Source: Apiospora phragmitis
Lineage: Eukaryota > Ascomycota > Sordariomycetes > Amphisphaeriales > Apiosporaceae
Direction of reading: 5' to 3'
Length of the DNA: 64,000 nt
NCBI GenBank assembly: GCA_038363925.1
Contig: JAQQWL010000018.1
Location: 1-64,000 of the forward strand
The stretch's first letter is position 1; each line of letters opens with the position of its first letter. The notes beneath the pieces were generated by a model that saw only the letters and a list, made by a program, of their open reading frames with translations, did not search any database and had not been told where the DNA came from. The position numbers and the translations under genes were made by a program. Below are positions 48,507 to 59,941 of the stretch, piece by piece.

Positions 48507-50496
48507 TGCCAAGACGGTGTTCGAGGTACTTTTGCGACAGACGCAAACGGGACCATTACAACAGGAGAAAGGGTTTATATCAGGTAGCCCCAGTTTTGCG
48601 AAAGTGTATTTTGGAGTTACCGCGGGACATTTCCAAATAGATTACCACTTTGGGAAATCATGAAAATAGACGCATATTATTAACTCAAGGCAAAGTGCTG
48701 ACCACGCCTTGATCACAAACTCATGCAATCATAACGAGTTTCCCTGAGGCCACATCAAACGGATAAGTGATGGAATTAAGAAGCCAAACCACATAGAATG
48801 TTGTCACTGCAAAGAATCATGCAAACTGGTGGAAAAGGTCGACCTCGAAATACTGTAACTAAAGCACGAGTCTGAAACCATGAGGGCCAAATGCCTCAAC
48901 CGGATCTGTTAGCGGCAATCACCTTTTTGCTGTTAATGGCAGATTGGATAGCCATAAGCCTACGTAATTAGTAGGATTAGAATGGTTTCTCAAGTACAGA
49001 GGTCTCCAAGGTAGCTAAATCTGGTAATTGGGATGCCAGGGTCGCGCACTCTACAAAACGTAGAAGAAACTCCAATGTGCCTAGCTGTGCTGTCCTATAC
49101 TAGCGCCGCTAATAGAGCATCGTATTACGTCCGCAAACGGAAACTTGCACATAAAGTACCGTAAGAGGTATGAGGGATCAATAATGGGTGGGTCAGTGCC
49201 CACAACAGAGCCTGCACTTAGATGCTCCCTATTGGGAAGTTGTATTTACAGTACTAGCTGGGATTAGGACAGTGTTAGCGGGCCTATACCGGAGTTCTTT
49301 TATCATCCGTCGTTTTTGGAACCTCTCATGGCCAGTATAGGCAGAGAATCGGGCTGGGATCTTTGTTTCCGCTAAATCTGCATCTTGATGTATGGCACAC
49401 AGTGTATTCTCCATTCTAGGAACGGAAGTGCATATGTACAGTATTACACATAAGTCCAAAGGGACATCTGAGCTTTGGCGTGGTCAAAAGTAGATGTGCC
49501 AACCTATACAGCTCTCCATAATTCCCTCGAGAACGGATAACGGAGCTGGATTTAGAACAGAAATTGGGAAGGTGCGGTATGATATATGGAAGACGGCTCC
49601 GCGCATAATACTCGATTGTGCGTAATTTGGCAAGCTGCAATAAAATCATTCGACACTATGGTGTTTGTTTCGTACAGAAGGTTGGTGGACCTATGGAAAA
49701 GTACAGTAAACCCACCCGCCTGTCCAACAATGGTTACCCTTACAGGAAATACATCGTCCGCTTATAATGAGCATGTTCGAGCCACTTCGTGTGAACACGG
49801 TAGGGTAAGCCGGAACCAACGTGCGAAGGCAGAATGGCTGATCCCACTGAGTAGAAACAGGCGGAAAACGACGGCTCGATAATATCACGCAACACCACGC
49901 TGCGAAACCTGCTCGGCGCCAGGCATCACATATATCCATACAACCTCTGTCTTGCGAGGCTCGTCGTGTCCTACGGCGTACAAGGGAGACAGTTAGTAAA
50001 AAACCGCATGATACCAAGGAGACGTAGTGAGAGTAACAACACAAGTGGAGTGGTGTACACCAAGTCTGGAAGACGAGTACGTCCGACTTGGAAAGTGTTA
50101 GAAGGAAACGCTGGAAGGCCATCCAGGAGTTTGAGGCGCAACAGATAGGATGGATCTTCAGCCAAAGGATGCGTGATAAAAATGCAACAGCAAATAGTAA
50201 CGCGACTAGAGGTAGTGAGGTCTTTGCGCCATCTAGAAACCCATAATACTGTCCCAAAACCATCCAGAACGTTATGGAAAGACTTCATTGGTCTATGTTG
50301 GGATTTATCACTCTGAACTTTCTGAAGCCTATCGGGGTTAAGATGTATTTATAGCTATAATTTCACTTCTGGATTACTCTATAATGCCCTCGACTGTTTT
50401 TTTTAAGTAGGGCGACGTCCCTTAGGTAGTATACCCCTTCACCCTTCCGGTATTTAAGAGATATATATAGGTCGGGCGTCGTGTTAAGACAAGGTA
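48507..50496. other. No recognisable gene
   Basis: About 2 kb with short frames. From 49586 to 50290 both strands have open frames (for example plus 49966-50148, GVVYTKSGRRVRPTWKVLEG), but they conflict and none has a recognised domain. An AT-rich patch with TATATATA at about 50459-50468 lies beyond the end of the next gene. Confidence 0.45.
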
Positions 50497-51318
50497 CTAC
50501 ATTTGTCGCTCTGTAAGCTCTTCAAGCATTCTGAAGACTTTGAGTGCCAGAGAGCTCCTCTCTTCCTTGAAGTGCTTAGGCCGTTTAGTAACTCTGAGAG
50601 CTGGGTAGACATATCGCTCTGCGCCACCCCAAAATGAATCTCCCGATACTGCTGTATCGTCACCGTCCAACAGTTGTGTGGCAAATGGATTGTTGTGAGA
50701 ATCTGCCGCATCAGTCGAACAAGTCGGGATAGCAGTATCTGCCGAGCCCGGACTATAACGTGGCTCTGGCCGTCCCAGTAAAGCAGCTGTAGTTGCTTCG
50801 ATTTCGGAATTGGTAATGGACTCTGCTATTTCTTTTGGAATTATCAATAATGTCTGTCCTTTCTGATATCTTTGTCTCTGACTGCATGACATACCAACAT
50901 GATTGCCCAGCAATTCCTGGCTCTCCTGATCGCCCAGTTGGGCAGGGCTTGCTCTCATTTGATCTCTATCAGGGGGATTCCTATCAGCGCGTCGATGACG
51001 ACGTGATTTATTTATGCGTGTTGAAAGGGTTCGTGCACTCGGGGCGTGCGCTGTGGTATCTTCCAAATCGCGGAACTAGGCCAGTCAATACAAAGCGACA
51101 GACGGTACAGGAGAGATATTTACAAGCTGATTGAGGTCCGGTACTAGCTGGCCGTCTGGCAAATACATAACGGCCTCGAAAGCTTTGTGTGTCGGGTTCC
51201 AATAAATAACCGCGCTCAAGATATCGCAATGTTTGCCTAGTTCTATTACTTTGCTTCTGAGAGACGCGCCCCGCTTTCGGGCTTTGTCCTTTTGCTTCTT
51301 GTTGTGTGTTGCGTTCAT
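50497..51318 (-). CDS. MADS-box-like DNA-binding protein, two exons
   Basis: CDS is complement(join(50497..51075,51124..51318)), 257 residues. The 48-nt intron (GTAAAT...CCTAG) keeps the frame. The N-terminal 65 residues begin with a basic stretch (KKQKDKARKRGASLRSK), then VIELGKHCDILSAVIYWNPT and FEAVMYLPDGQLVPDL. The order (basic helix, ELG-x-HCD, a hydrophobic strand) resembles the SRF/MADS fold, in which ELxxLCDAEVAVI follows the basic helix, but key residues differ. The rest is disordered and Ser/Asp-rich. The C-terminus has FWGGAERYVYPALR and then a basic/charged helix, KEERSSLALKVFRMLEELTE. No leader is present. A diverged nuclear regulator is the best guess; the MADS assignment is by pattern only. 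The gene looks intact and ends 426 nt before the divergent ferric reductase start. Confidence 0.55.
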
Positions 51319-51743
51319 TGTCGGCTTCTATGCATATTAGGATGTTTTCCGATCGTAACGAGTTGGAGGAGCGACGGTTTCTGGAGGCGAGCACCGGTTA
51401 ATGAAGGTTTCTCATTGTGCCTAGTTGCGAGAAGAACTTATCGTACTGGCTCCATTGTTGGATTGAACACATTTCATGGACAGATTTGACGTAGCATGCC
51501 ATAGTTGCCGAAAATAGCCCCAAAAGTCCAGTACCTCCCCATGGGAGCGTTGGAAGCGGCAATTTCAGCCTCTTCACTCCTTGCAGGCCTTAACTGTCGT
51601 ATCCCATACTGCTGTGTATCCGGCACTCTACATACCGTACTGTACAATATGTCCAACCCTCTTCAGCTCGAGCAAAGCGTCTCGTTTGATTACTGCAGTT
51701 CCCACAGACGGGTTTCTAGCCTTGTTATTACAACACCGAGAAT

Positions 51744-53491
51744 ATGGTAGAACCTGTGTTAGTCTTTGCCATATTGTGGTGTAGTTCGCTTACTATCTTA
51801 CTCGTCTTCAGGACACTTGTTCGGTTCAAGCGGGCATTAAGACGTGGTCACCTGTGCATCACGAAGTGGTTAGCTTATAGCTATCTCTGGAAAAGCCATC
51901 AGTATATCGATTCCGCCACAGTAGCACGTGTGGCGTTGACCATAACGTACATCGGCCTCAATATCTTCTGCTTGACCTTCCGGGTTGCCTCACTGCCAGC
52001 TGCGGCATTACGGGCTGGTGACTTGGCTCTGTTGAACCAATTTCCCCTCATACTCCATTTTACGCCAATCCTTTTTGCTGATTACCGAATTCTGGTCTTA
52101 CGCATTCACAGCGCTGCTGGATTCATGTGTTTGAGCCATATAATATTGCATGTTCTATCATTTATCGCGGGGCGAGGTGATTTCAACTTCAACGAACACC
52201 TATATGCATATTCTGTAAGACCCACCTCCATTTTCTTTTGGTAAATACTGAAACTAGCATAGGCTGCTGTCTCAGCATGTTTCGTAGTCCTGCTTTCTTT
52301 ACCTTCGCTGCGTATGGTAGCCTACGAGCTTTTCCTCTGGATCCATCGGCTTTTGGCGACTGTCTTTATTGTCGGGGTTTGTTTCCATCTGTTCAACTCG
52401 GGAAAGTTGCGATTCAGATATTTCATTGCCTATCTAGGGCTACTGACTGCTTCGGTGCTGGCTCGCCTTTCCATGGCTGTGTACCGGAACGTGAAATGGG
52501 GCGAGCCATGCACCCGCGCTATCATTAGTGATGCTCACGGATTCGTTCATATAACCCTCAGTCTGCCACGGCCGTGCGAGATTGATGCTGGTCAATACGT
52601 GCTTCTTTGTGTTCCCCGCGTGAGCCTTCTATCCTTCGCTCAGTCGCATCCATTTGTTGTAGCCTCGTGGGCTGAGGTCGGCCAAAACTCGATAGAACTC
52701 ATCATCCAGCCACGACGTGGTTTCACTGGAAAGCTTCTGCGCCACTGCAGGCGCCAAGGCGGTCAGAGCGTACAAAGGCGAGCATTTATCACCGGTCCTC
52801 ATGGCACCAACGTTGCAGTCAACGACTATAGAACTGTTCTCCTGGTTGCAAGTGGTCCTGGCGTCATTGCCATGCTACCGTACCTGAGAAAAGTCATCCA
52901 CGGCTACTACTACAGGAAAGGATGTACTCGACGAGTTCACCTCATATGGATGATCCAACAAATAGGTACGCTCAGTTCGCTTGTGCGAAATCGCAGCACT
53001 GACTTTCCCAAGAGCTGGTAGCAGCAGCACAACCTTTCCTGAACGAGTTTCTGGACGACGACACCCTCGGGGAAAGTTACGTGAGTTTTGCCAGAACGCC
53101 TGGCTAAGGTCCAAAGACTGATTGGTAGATTCTATCCATATCGATATACCACGAGAATGGGATGATGGAGGTGCCTTGGGGTCACCGCGCCACTCTTTTC
53201 CGAGGGTCGCCAGATTTCGAACATCTCCTCAGGCAAGAGTTTGAGGGGCATTTTACCCAAGTCAGGGAAGGAAACAATCTTACACGATCCGAGAGGGTCT
53301 TGTCGGAATTCAAACAAGAAACGGGAAATGTGCTTATTTTAGGTAAGGATACCAATATGCTCATGCGTCTGATAGCTGATCTTGGGATAGTTTCGGGCAT
53401 CCGAAAGCTCAGAGATGATTTAAGACATGCCACCAGGCCGTATGTCGAACATGGTATCAGGATACAAGAGTTAGAATATCAACCAGAGTGA
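51744..53491 (+). CDS. Ferric reductase-like (FRE/NOX superfamily) transmembrane protein
   Basis: CDS is join(51744..52214,52263..52965,53013..53080,53129..53342,53391..53491), 518 residues. The four introns are 48, 47, 48 and 48 nt. Intron 2 uses a CCCAAG acceptor, which is less usual. Membrane helices in the first 260 residues carry the two His pairs expected for bis-heme binding: RIHSAAGFMCLSHIILHVLS and LWIHRLLATVFIVGVCFH. The FAD region has CEIDAGQYVLLCVP and HPFVVAS. The NAD(P) region has GPHGTN, ASGPGVIAMLPYLR and, near the C-terminus, GNVLILVSGIRKLRDDLR. The ending, IQELEYQPE, resembles the FRE consensus ELEFQPW but lacks the final Trp. The enzyme would move electrons from NADPH through FAD and heme across a membrane, usually to reduce ferric chelates outside the cell. 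It looks intact. FRE genes are also a recurrent cargo family of Starship elements. Confidence 0.85.
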
Positions 53492-53718
53492 ACCATCATG
53501 GGGAGCTATGACGCCGTGGGATGTGGGCAACTGTCGGGTCTACTTTAAGGACAACTATATATAAAGCAGTAGAAGGCACGTTGGTCTTCTGCTAAATTGA
53601 GCATTCTAAACTGGACAACTTGCTATCTGGTAATTGTATGGCACACTGACTTGCGCTAGACGAATGAGATCTTTCAATGTTTCCTTCGGGCGTTGTCTGG
53701 CGAGGAATTGTTGCTACA

Positions 53719-54672
53719 TCAGTTAGTTTTTGTAGATAGAATTTCGATGAACGCTATTACCTGCAGTAACTCCGTACTGGATTTCGCATCTTTCAAAGCT
53801 AAATAAAAGCCACTCGCCTCACAGTTCACTGACCAACGTGCATTGCTGGCATGGTGAGATTGGCTGGTTGTGGTCTTATACATCAGTCTGCTCGTGATAG
53901 TTCTGGCCAATTGCGCATTTCGCAAGGTTCCTTCAGATACCGATATTCCCTGGGTAGGTTTATGAAGTCCTACGCGGAGTTAGGTACACGTCAACAACTT
54001 AGAAGATATTAGCTTACCGATCTTCAAGTCTCCGGCATTGCTCAGCAGAACCAAACTGCAATCCAGATTGATGAAGAAATGCTGCCGCTCCAGGAATGAA
54101 AGCCCGCCCAGGACCTGCCATCAGTCAGTTAAGCCCACTTAGACACACCAAACAAGGATCTGTACCATGCTTAGAATCACGCTCAGTTGGTCAACATCAG
54201 GATACGCCGGACATCGAATTATACCTTCTAGAGTAACTGCCGTCTCTTCCAGTACAATGTAAAGGATCTCACCCGCAGAGAAAGCTTCTTGGGCCTCGGC
54301 TAGGCTTTTGTGGTGAAGGTTTCGATACCAGTGAAGCACTTCAACTATTCGAGAAGCTGGAAACTCCTGGATATGGGCGCTAGTAAATGGTGGCTGCTTT
54401 CTAACGCCATATGTGATGAGACCACCGAGCTCCATTTTGAATGACATCTTGTAGTGGTGCAGTGGGGATTCGTATTTCAAGATCAGAGATTCGTCTTGCT
54501 TTTTAGGCGTAGCGAATTTTACAGCTTGTAAGCGACGGCTCGGGCGAGCCTTTCGCTTAATAACCCTTGCATTTTTGCCAGTGCCTTGCGGCGCTTTCGA
54601 AAGACCAAGTTCTTGTGGTGTCAAATCCGTAATTTGAGTATGGCGCTTGCACGAATCGTCTAGGGGTTCCAT
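53719..54672 (-). CDS. Protein kinase-like (probable pseudokinase), three exons
   Basis: CDS is complement(join(53719..53969,54018..54114,54166..54672)), 284 residues. Introns are 51 nt (GTACAG...GGCAG, branch TTAACTGAC) and 48 nt (GTAAGC...CGTAG, branch CCTAAC). The start was taken at ATG 54672 because it has a strong GCCATGG context; the frame upstream has no ATG. Kinase features in order are YGVRKQPPF (beta-3-like), IVEVLHWYRNLHHKSLAEAQ (helix C and beta 4), YIVLEETAVTLEGII (hinge), LGGLSFLERQHFFINLDCSL (helix E and catalytic-loop position) and LLSNAGDLKIG (beta 7-8). The tail is RWSVNCEASGFYLALKDAKS, where other kinases have a WSPEAxDFL motif. No glycine-rich loop, HRD Asp or DFG is present, so catalysis is unlikely. 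It resembles a large family of degenerate fungal kinases. Confidence 0.7.
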
Positions 54673-55524
54673 GGCAGCAGTGAACAAGCCGTAATATTGG
54701 TGTGCGTGATTTAGTCCTCTCACACAGTATTTATGACATCAACAATTCTGGTACTCGTCCTGACGCACAACGCAGAAGGGTTAGAGGCCACAGAAAACGG
54801 AGATTTCTTCGTGCCCCAGCCCAAAGATCTGTATTTAAGCAGGACAATAGCAACTAGGTAGCGCCGGGTATCTGTACAGCGCGTAACGGTCGTTTTTGGA
54901 GTACAACCGGTGTTGCGACAGAATTTGGACATTGTTTGCTGTGCCGATACTCCGCATTACCTCATTGGCAAGAACCCTTAATTAAAATCCGGACACTGGA
55001 CCTGGATTTGACAGTAATACAGATACACACAGACAACCTATTAACGCCCGGGCGGCGAAGCCAAAGGGCAACTGACGCTAATCTACGGTACATTTTTGAG
55101 TTGCTTCCTTGTCAATTAAAGCCCTGCGTGCCCCGTTTTAGCTGGTCACCATTACCATAGCATCCTATCCTCGGCAGCTGAAGCGGCGCATGCAGTCTGA
55201 GGCACGGCCAATAGCACAGTACTGTACAGTAACTCAATACAGCAGTAGTAGCTTCAGGTCGTTCGATATGGGTTTTGGAGAAAGAAAGTCAGCCATGACG
55301 AGCTCGAGATGGGCGAGCGTCGTCAGGGGAGCTGCTGATCTGGTTCCAGAACCCTTGTTGGCAAGATGGATCTCGGGCCCAGATTCTCCTCGGTGTGTCT
55401 TGAGGAGAAGTCCTTGCGCAGTTCAGGAGGAGTGTGCAGTTGGTCCTAAAATGACGCGAGCTTGCGAACCGGCTCTACGCTAATAACGGTGGGTTCTAGA
55501 CCTGGCCCGCTGGTTGTCATTGCT
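54673..55524. other. No recognisable gene
   Basis: Short frames only (54720-54932 minus, 55190-55483 plus) with no domain or splice support. Confidence 0.5.
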
Positions 55525-55880
55525 ACTCTTCCGACTCTGCACTCCAGTAGGCCAACAAGTCTGCAGGCTGTGAGCGCGCGAGGATCTTCGAGCTCTCGGC
55601 GGATTCAGTGAAAGGAAAATACCCTGCTGGATGATTGGCTCTGAGGCCACCAGCGATCTAGTCAGAACGGTACAAGCGGAGCGGGGGCAACATCAGGCTT
55701 TGGTCCTGTGCACCAGAACAGGTATGGGCTGCATCACAAGCTGTCCGTCCGGCGTCCATTCCGTCTCTCAATGCCACTTGCGCGACCGTTCCCATTTTGC
55801 TTCACAGTAAGGGTCAATATTATTCAGGCTGGGAGCAGCCTGTGAGACTCTTCGAGCTTAAGCAGCAAAAAGTCAGTACC
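55525..55880 (+). repeat. Dispersed repeat unit, copy A (with partial tandem duplication)
   Basis: Closely related to 63299-63612 in the same orientation. Shared words include GATCTTCGAGCT, GCTGGATGATT, CACCAGAACAGGTATGGG, CATCACAAGCTGTCCGTC and TTCGAGCT followed by CAGCAAAAAG. The first 50 bases (CCGACTCTGCACTCCAGTAG) repeat the tail part found about 262 bp later, so the element seems to be a roughly 260-bp tandem unit present here in about 1.3 copies. A frame in copy B suggests it was once protein-coding. Confidence 0.75.
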
Positions 55881-56659
55881 ATATAATATTACTGGGTAAT
55901 TCTGGTTTCATTGCGAATAGGTCAAAAATGGTATAATTGGAGATTACGAACAAGGCCTCTTTTGTCATGGTTCTGAATCATCGCAACCCCTAGTGCTCTC
56001 GTTTGTCGTGCCTTAGCCAGTTGCATGCCAGCCCTGAACTGGGTTGCTAGCTTGGAATGATTCCATTGAAAGATACCATCATATCGTTTCAAGTCCTGTC
56101 CTAGGCATGGTCTGCTTCTATTGAAGTCTACCTTACGACAACAAGCATGAAAAACGAGTATTCCCTAATTTGACTCAATTGCGCACAGGGTAACAAGCCA
56201 CCTTACCACGGCCAACAACAGCAAAGGAATCGAGACGAGGGCATCATTCGGTTGGATGTCCGCACGCCACAACAGGGTTCGTAACAACTGGACCGAAGCC
56301 TCGCATCATTAATACATCATTCCCCAGGCTAGGCCGGCCACAGACGAGAGGTAGCAGGTCATAGCACCCAACGCTCCGACAGAGGCTCGGCATTTTGATG
56401 TTTCGGCAGCACGCGGTGCCACCGAAATAGTATGTATGCTTTCCGGGCATCGGGGTACTTCAAAGCTAACGGATATCCTGCCAGATTGGTCCAGACAATG
56501 GTCCTAGAGAAGAGCACGGTGATGTACCTGATTTAGGTCCACTCATCCCTCCCACCGAGTCAACCCCCGCGGCGCTGAGTCAGATCATGATGAAGATGAA
56601 AATGAAGGGTATACGCAGCATGTATCAAGTGTTGGCTTTAGACACCGCTCAGTCTACTG
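55881..56659. other. No recognisable gene
   Basis: No domain or credible exon model. A minus frame at 56244-56450 has scattered Cys but no family signature. Confidence 0.5.
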
Positions 56660-57883
56660 GTCTCTAGGCAGGCAAGGCCCCCGCGTTCCAGAACATGCTA
56701 GGCCAGACAGCAGTGGGTATGCCATAAGAAGGTCTCCGAAAGTATTGGGCGCCATCAACGGGGTAGGTGTGATCCGTCGGAACGGTCCCCAGCCCATCCT
56801 TGAAGGGACCGGAGAGAGTGTAGCAGATCCGCAAGTCTACACAGCCAGATTTCAGTCGGGACACTCTGGGGCGAGAAGCTTCACCATAATCAGTGGCAGC
56901 TGTCGGACATACCGACCTGGTGCCAATGCTGGCCCGCCAGATCATCCTTCTCAATCGTACGATACCTCTTCACGCTGCAATCCTGGATCTTAGGGTTACT
57001 TTGGTGTCTCACGTCAACCTGTGCTGATAGAATTCACAGGGCCTTTGCAGATATATTCAGACACGCGCCGTCTGTTCCCCCGGTCCCCAACCTTCCAGTC
57101 ACATGCTTGGGTACCCAAGAAGGACTTGACGGTCTGGGTTTCCCGGGTGGTATTAGCAGTCCAGGCAATGTTGGAATGGACCTCTCTGCTATTCTACACC
57201 ATCTGCTTTTGACCAACCCGAATGCTGTCCATGGTGATGCAGTCCACTCCCTGGAGGCCTTGGATCGTATCATCACAAGTCTTATGGAGGATTATCCCCA
57301 GTCGAACGCCGCGCCTCCTGCGTCCACGAGACGATATCCAAGCTACCCAGGAAAAAGCTGGAGGAGGGGATGCTGGGACCTGAAGCTTGATGATGTAGGC
57401 CTGGGAGATGAAGTCGCCGTGTTACCGTGTAAGCATTGGTTCCATGACTGGTGTGTAGTGTTGTGGCTCAAGGAGCACAACACCTGCCCGATTTGCAGAG
57501 CCTCGATCGAGGGGGAACAGGCAGGCCAGTCTCAGAGAAACGAGGCAGCATCGGGTTCGGAGGCAGGGCGATCTTGGACGCCGCGTTCAAGTGCGAGACG
57601 GTATAGGCCGAACTTGCGTCAAAGCCAGTGGGACCTACTGGAGTCCCTAGGCGACTTGCTTCGGATTGCCCGGGGCAGTTCTGATAAACGAAGTGGTTCG
57701 CAATGGCATAGCTCTATCTTTTCGTCTATTGACCTGCCTCTGCCACGGCCCTCAAGAGCCAGAGGCCCTTCGCCTCCAAGTCGCTCGGCATCCGGATCCC
57801 TAAGGGCTCCATTCGCTGACAGAGATAGTGGTGGTCCTCTGTACTGGATCAGAAACACGTTTGGTAGGAGCAATCGTTCCTGA
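56660..57883 (+). pseudogene. RING-finger E3 ligase-like pseudogene
   Basis: The family is a conserved filamentous-fungal RING protein. From about 57035 the frame reads FADIFRHAPSVPPVPNLPV, then LDGLGFPGGISSPGNVGMDL and NAVHGDAVHSLEALDRIITS, and ends in SNAAPPAS. The reading then moves to another frame, ISKLPRKKLEEGMLGPEA, and returns as DDVGLGDEVAVLPCKHWFHD, WCVVLWLKEHNTCPICR. The second half of the RING-H2 (C-x-H-x2-H-x2-C ... C-P-x-C) is complete. The first zinc pair (expected C-x2-C after GPE) is deleted together with a frameshift. The C-terminal basic disordered tail, to GPLYWIRNTFGRSNRS, is still open. Upstream, 56660-57030 has only scattered fragments (RFQSGHSGARSFTIISG). With two indels and one zinc site lost, ubiquitin ligase activity is not expected. 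It is probably a decayed extra copy of a host gene. Confidence 0.75.
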
Positions 57884-58299
57884 TCCGACGTCACTGCGGC
57901 ATATCCGCCCTCTCTTCGCTGTGTAGATGCTTAGGAAAAGCGGACTTACGCAGCTATCCGCCAGTTGATGACGAGCGACGCGCGCCTTAGTTCAGGTAGC
58001 GATGTCCTAGGCCAGGCGCATGAGTATGGGGTGGCGAGGGTAACACATCGAGCATGCGGCATGTGAGACCGGCCGGCGGCGGACTGGACATACACGTTCA
58101 TTGTACAAGTTTATACCGGATACGTAAAAGCTAGCCGTTTTAGCCGCCGAAAAAGGAAGAAGGATAGGAAACGCATCAGCCATGGGGGTCGTGAAGATAC
58201 CCGTGACAATTACCATGCATTTAGTTAACTTAGATTTTACTAGTCATTGAAGTGTACATGAACGGGCGCTAACAACAAACAAGTCCCAAGCCATATCGA
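57884..58299. other. No recognisable gene
   Basis: Intergenic DNA between the convergent RING pseudogene and Ras-like gene. No domain-bearing frame is seen. Confidence 0.5.
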
Positions 58300-59013
58300 T
58301 TAGTGGACGCAGCAGTAGCGGCAAAGGATGCTTCGAAATTGATGCCAAACACGCTGATCCTGGTCGTCCGTGAAGGGGTCATCAACCTCTTTGGCACATC
58401 TTTGCTGCTCTACAAGAGCCACCGTAGGCCCCCGCCGAAGTATTCTCACGGTATCGAAAAATGCCGCCTTGACGTTCACACCGTACTTTGCCGAAGTCTC
58501 GACAAATCCGCAGCCCAGCTCGAGCGCAAGAGCATGGCCCTCTTGAGTCGATACCACTCGCTCCGATTCGACATCGCACTTGTTCCCAATAAGCAGTATG
58601 GGCCCGAGGTGATGTAGATCTAGTGATTCCTTCGTCTGTCGAATATTCGCGTAGAGATCTCGTACGTTCGAGAAAGACGATCTGGAAGTAATGCTATATA
58701 CCAGAAAGAAGCTTTAGCCGTGTTGTATCCATTGGTCACGCAGTACGGAATAGTCTTTTTGGCCAGCAGTGTCTAGGACTTGGACAGCACATGCCCGTCC
58801 ATCGACAACGACTTGTTTTTGGTATGAATCTTCGATGGTGGGGTCATACTGTAGGACAGCAAAGTATTGACTAGCATGAGATGCAAGGGGAATTTGGGAG
58901 CAACTTACCATTGGGACAAAGTGGTGTATGTAGAACTGGATTACAAGTGCGGTTTTCCCGACACCTTCTTCTCCTAATAGCACCAACCTATGGAGTGGTA
59001 CTGCGGAAGACAT
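58300..59013 (-). pseudogene. Ras-like small GTPase with one in-frame stop codon
   Basis: Exon 1 is 59013-58909; a 60-nt intron (GTAAGT...CTACAG) follows; exon 2 runs from 58848. Motifs in order: LVLLGEEGVGKTALVIQFY (P-loop G-x4-GKT), YDPTIEDSYQKQ (switch I with its Thr), VLDTAGQKDYSVLRDQW (switch II), FFLVYSITSRSSF, LLIGNKCDVESE (NKxD) and FVETSAKYGVNVKAAFF (SAK). The end is CCVH, which can be read as a CAAX prenylation box. The only defect is a TAA at 58716-58714 in QHG-stop-SFFLVYS, where Ras proteins usually have Glu or Asp. Translation from the ATG would stop after about 79 residues, before the guanine-specificity motifs. The frame downstream is otherwise open to 58300, which suggests a very recent nonsense change, an assembly error or stop-codon readthrough. 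The closest subfamily (Ras/Rsr1-like) is inferred from switch II. Confidence 0.75.
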
Positions 59014-59941
59014 CGCGAAACCGTAGCTTAGCTAATGACGAGAGTCGGCACCGACGAAATTGTTACGAATCACGGTATAGATAGGACAACATACGCGCAT
59101 CGGTCCTGACGTGTGCCATTGTTGGTCATCGTCCACTTGCAGATTGATACTCATTCGTCCACCGAGTCTAAAATCCCAACCGCTCCCCTTGTATCATTTT
59201 CGACGTAGAGTGCCGATTCATACGGAGCCAGAATCATCCAGCATGACAAAAGCCTGATCCCCTGCCATCCGTTTGTACTGTTTCCGACCTAGAATCTCTT
59301 TCTGCTGCATCCCTCCAGAGCTCGAATATTTTCACGCTCTGTTTCTGGCCCTGGCCCCGTCGACCTCCACTGTACGGATGCAGAGCTAGAAGAGTAGCTA
59401 TGGCGACTAGCGCGACCGGTAGCCTGCCAGAACGCCCCAACAAGCGCGCAGAGCCGATTTGCGACCCCGCGCCATTAGGGCCAGCTCCCCAACTTTCTCT
59501 GTACCGCACAAGACTTCGTCTCAGAAGGCTCTGAAGAGAAGCTGGGCCAAGAATCTTGCTTGCCAAAATGGATTCCAGAACCAGATCAGCAACTGACCTG
59601 ACAAGGACCTCTTCACTCGACTAGAGCTCATATCATTCATGTTTCATCTCGCCATCGAAGCTATTGTAGCTTAATCAACACCCTCAGGAAGACGCTCCGA
59701 AAAGTGTCAAGCAAATTACGCGAGTCGTTTAAATGGCTAAACCTCCGTCATGGCCCATAGCAAGAGGCAAGAGACAAGGCTCGCAAGGGCGGCTGATTGC
59801 TGCCGATCAACGCAGAGGGCGCGGCGGGTTCTGCGATGTCTTCAGCGCGCTTGCGTGCTGAAACCCGACGCACGAGCGAATAGAAACGGCGATGCACATC
59901 CCGCGCGGGCAGCAGGTGCCGGACCCTGAGCAGAATTGTCT
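59014..59941. other. No firm gene
   Basis: 59234-59566 (minus) has a hydrophobic stretch (LPVALVAIATLLALHPYSGG) and a charged tail (KIFELWRDAAERDSRSE) but no ATG at its start and no partner exon. From 59807 the minus strand reads QFCSGSGTCCPRGMC, a Cys-rich phrase possibly from a decayed secreted protein. Neither is assigned. Confidence 0.4.

Noticed and set aside
49691..50263. 190-codon hydrophobic minus-strand frame
   Set aside because: No membrane-protein family could be recognised, the opposite strand is equally open, and there is no start or splice support.
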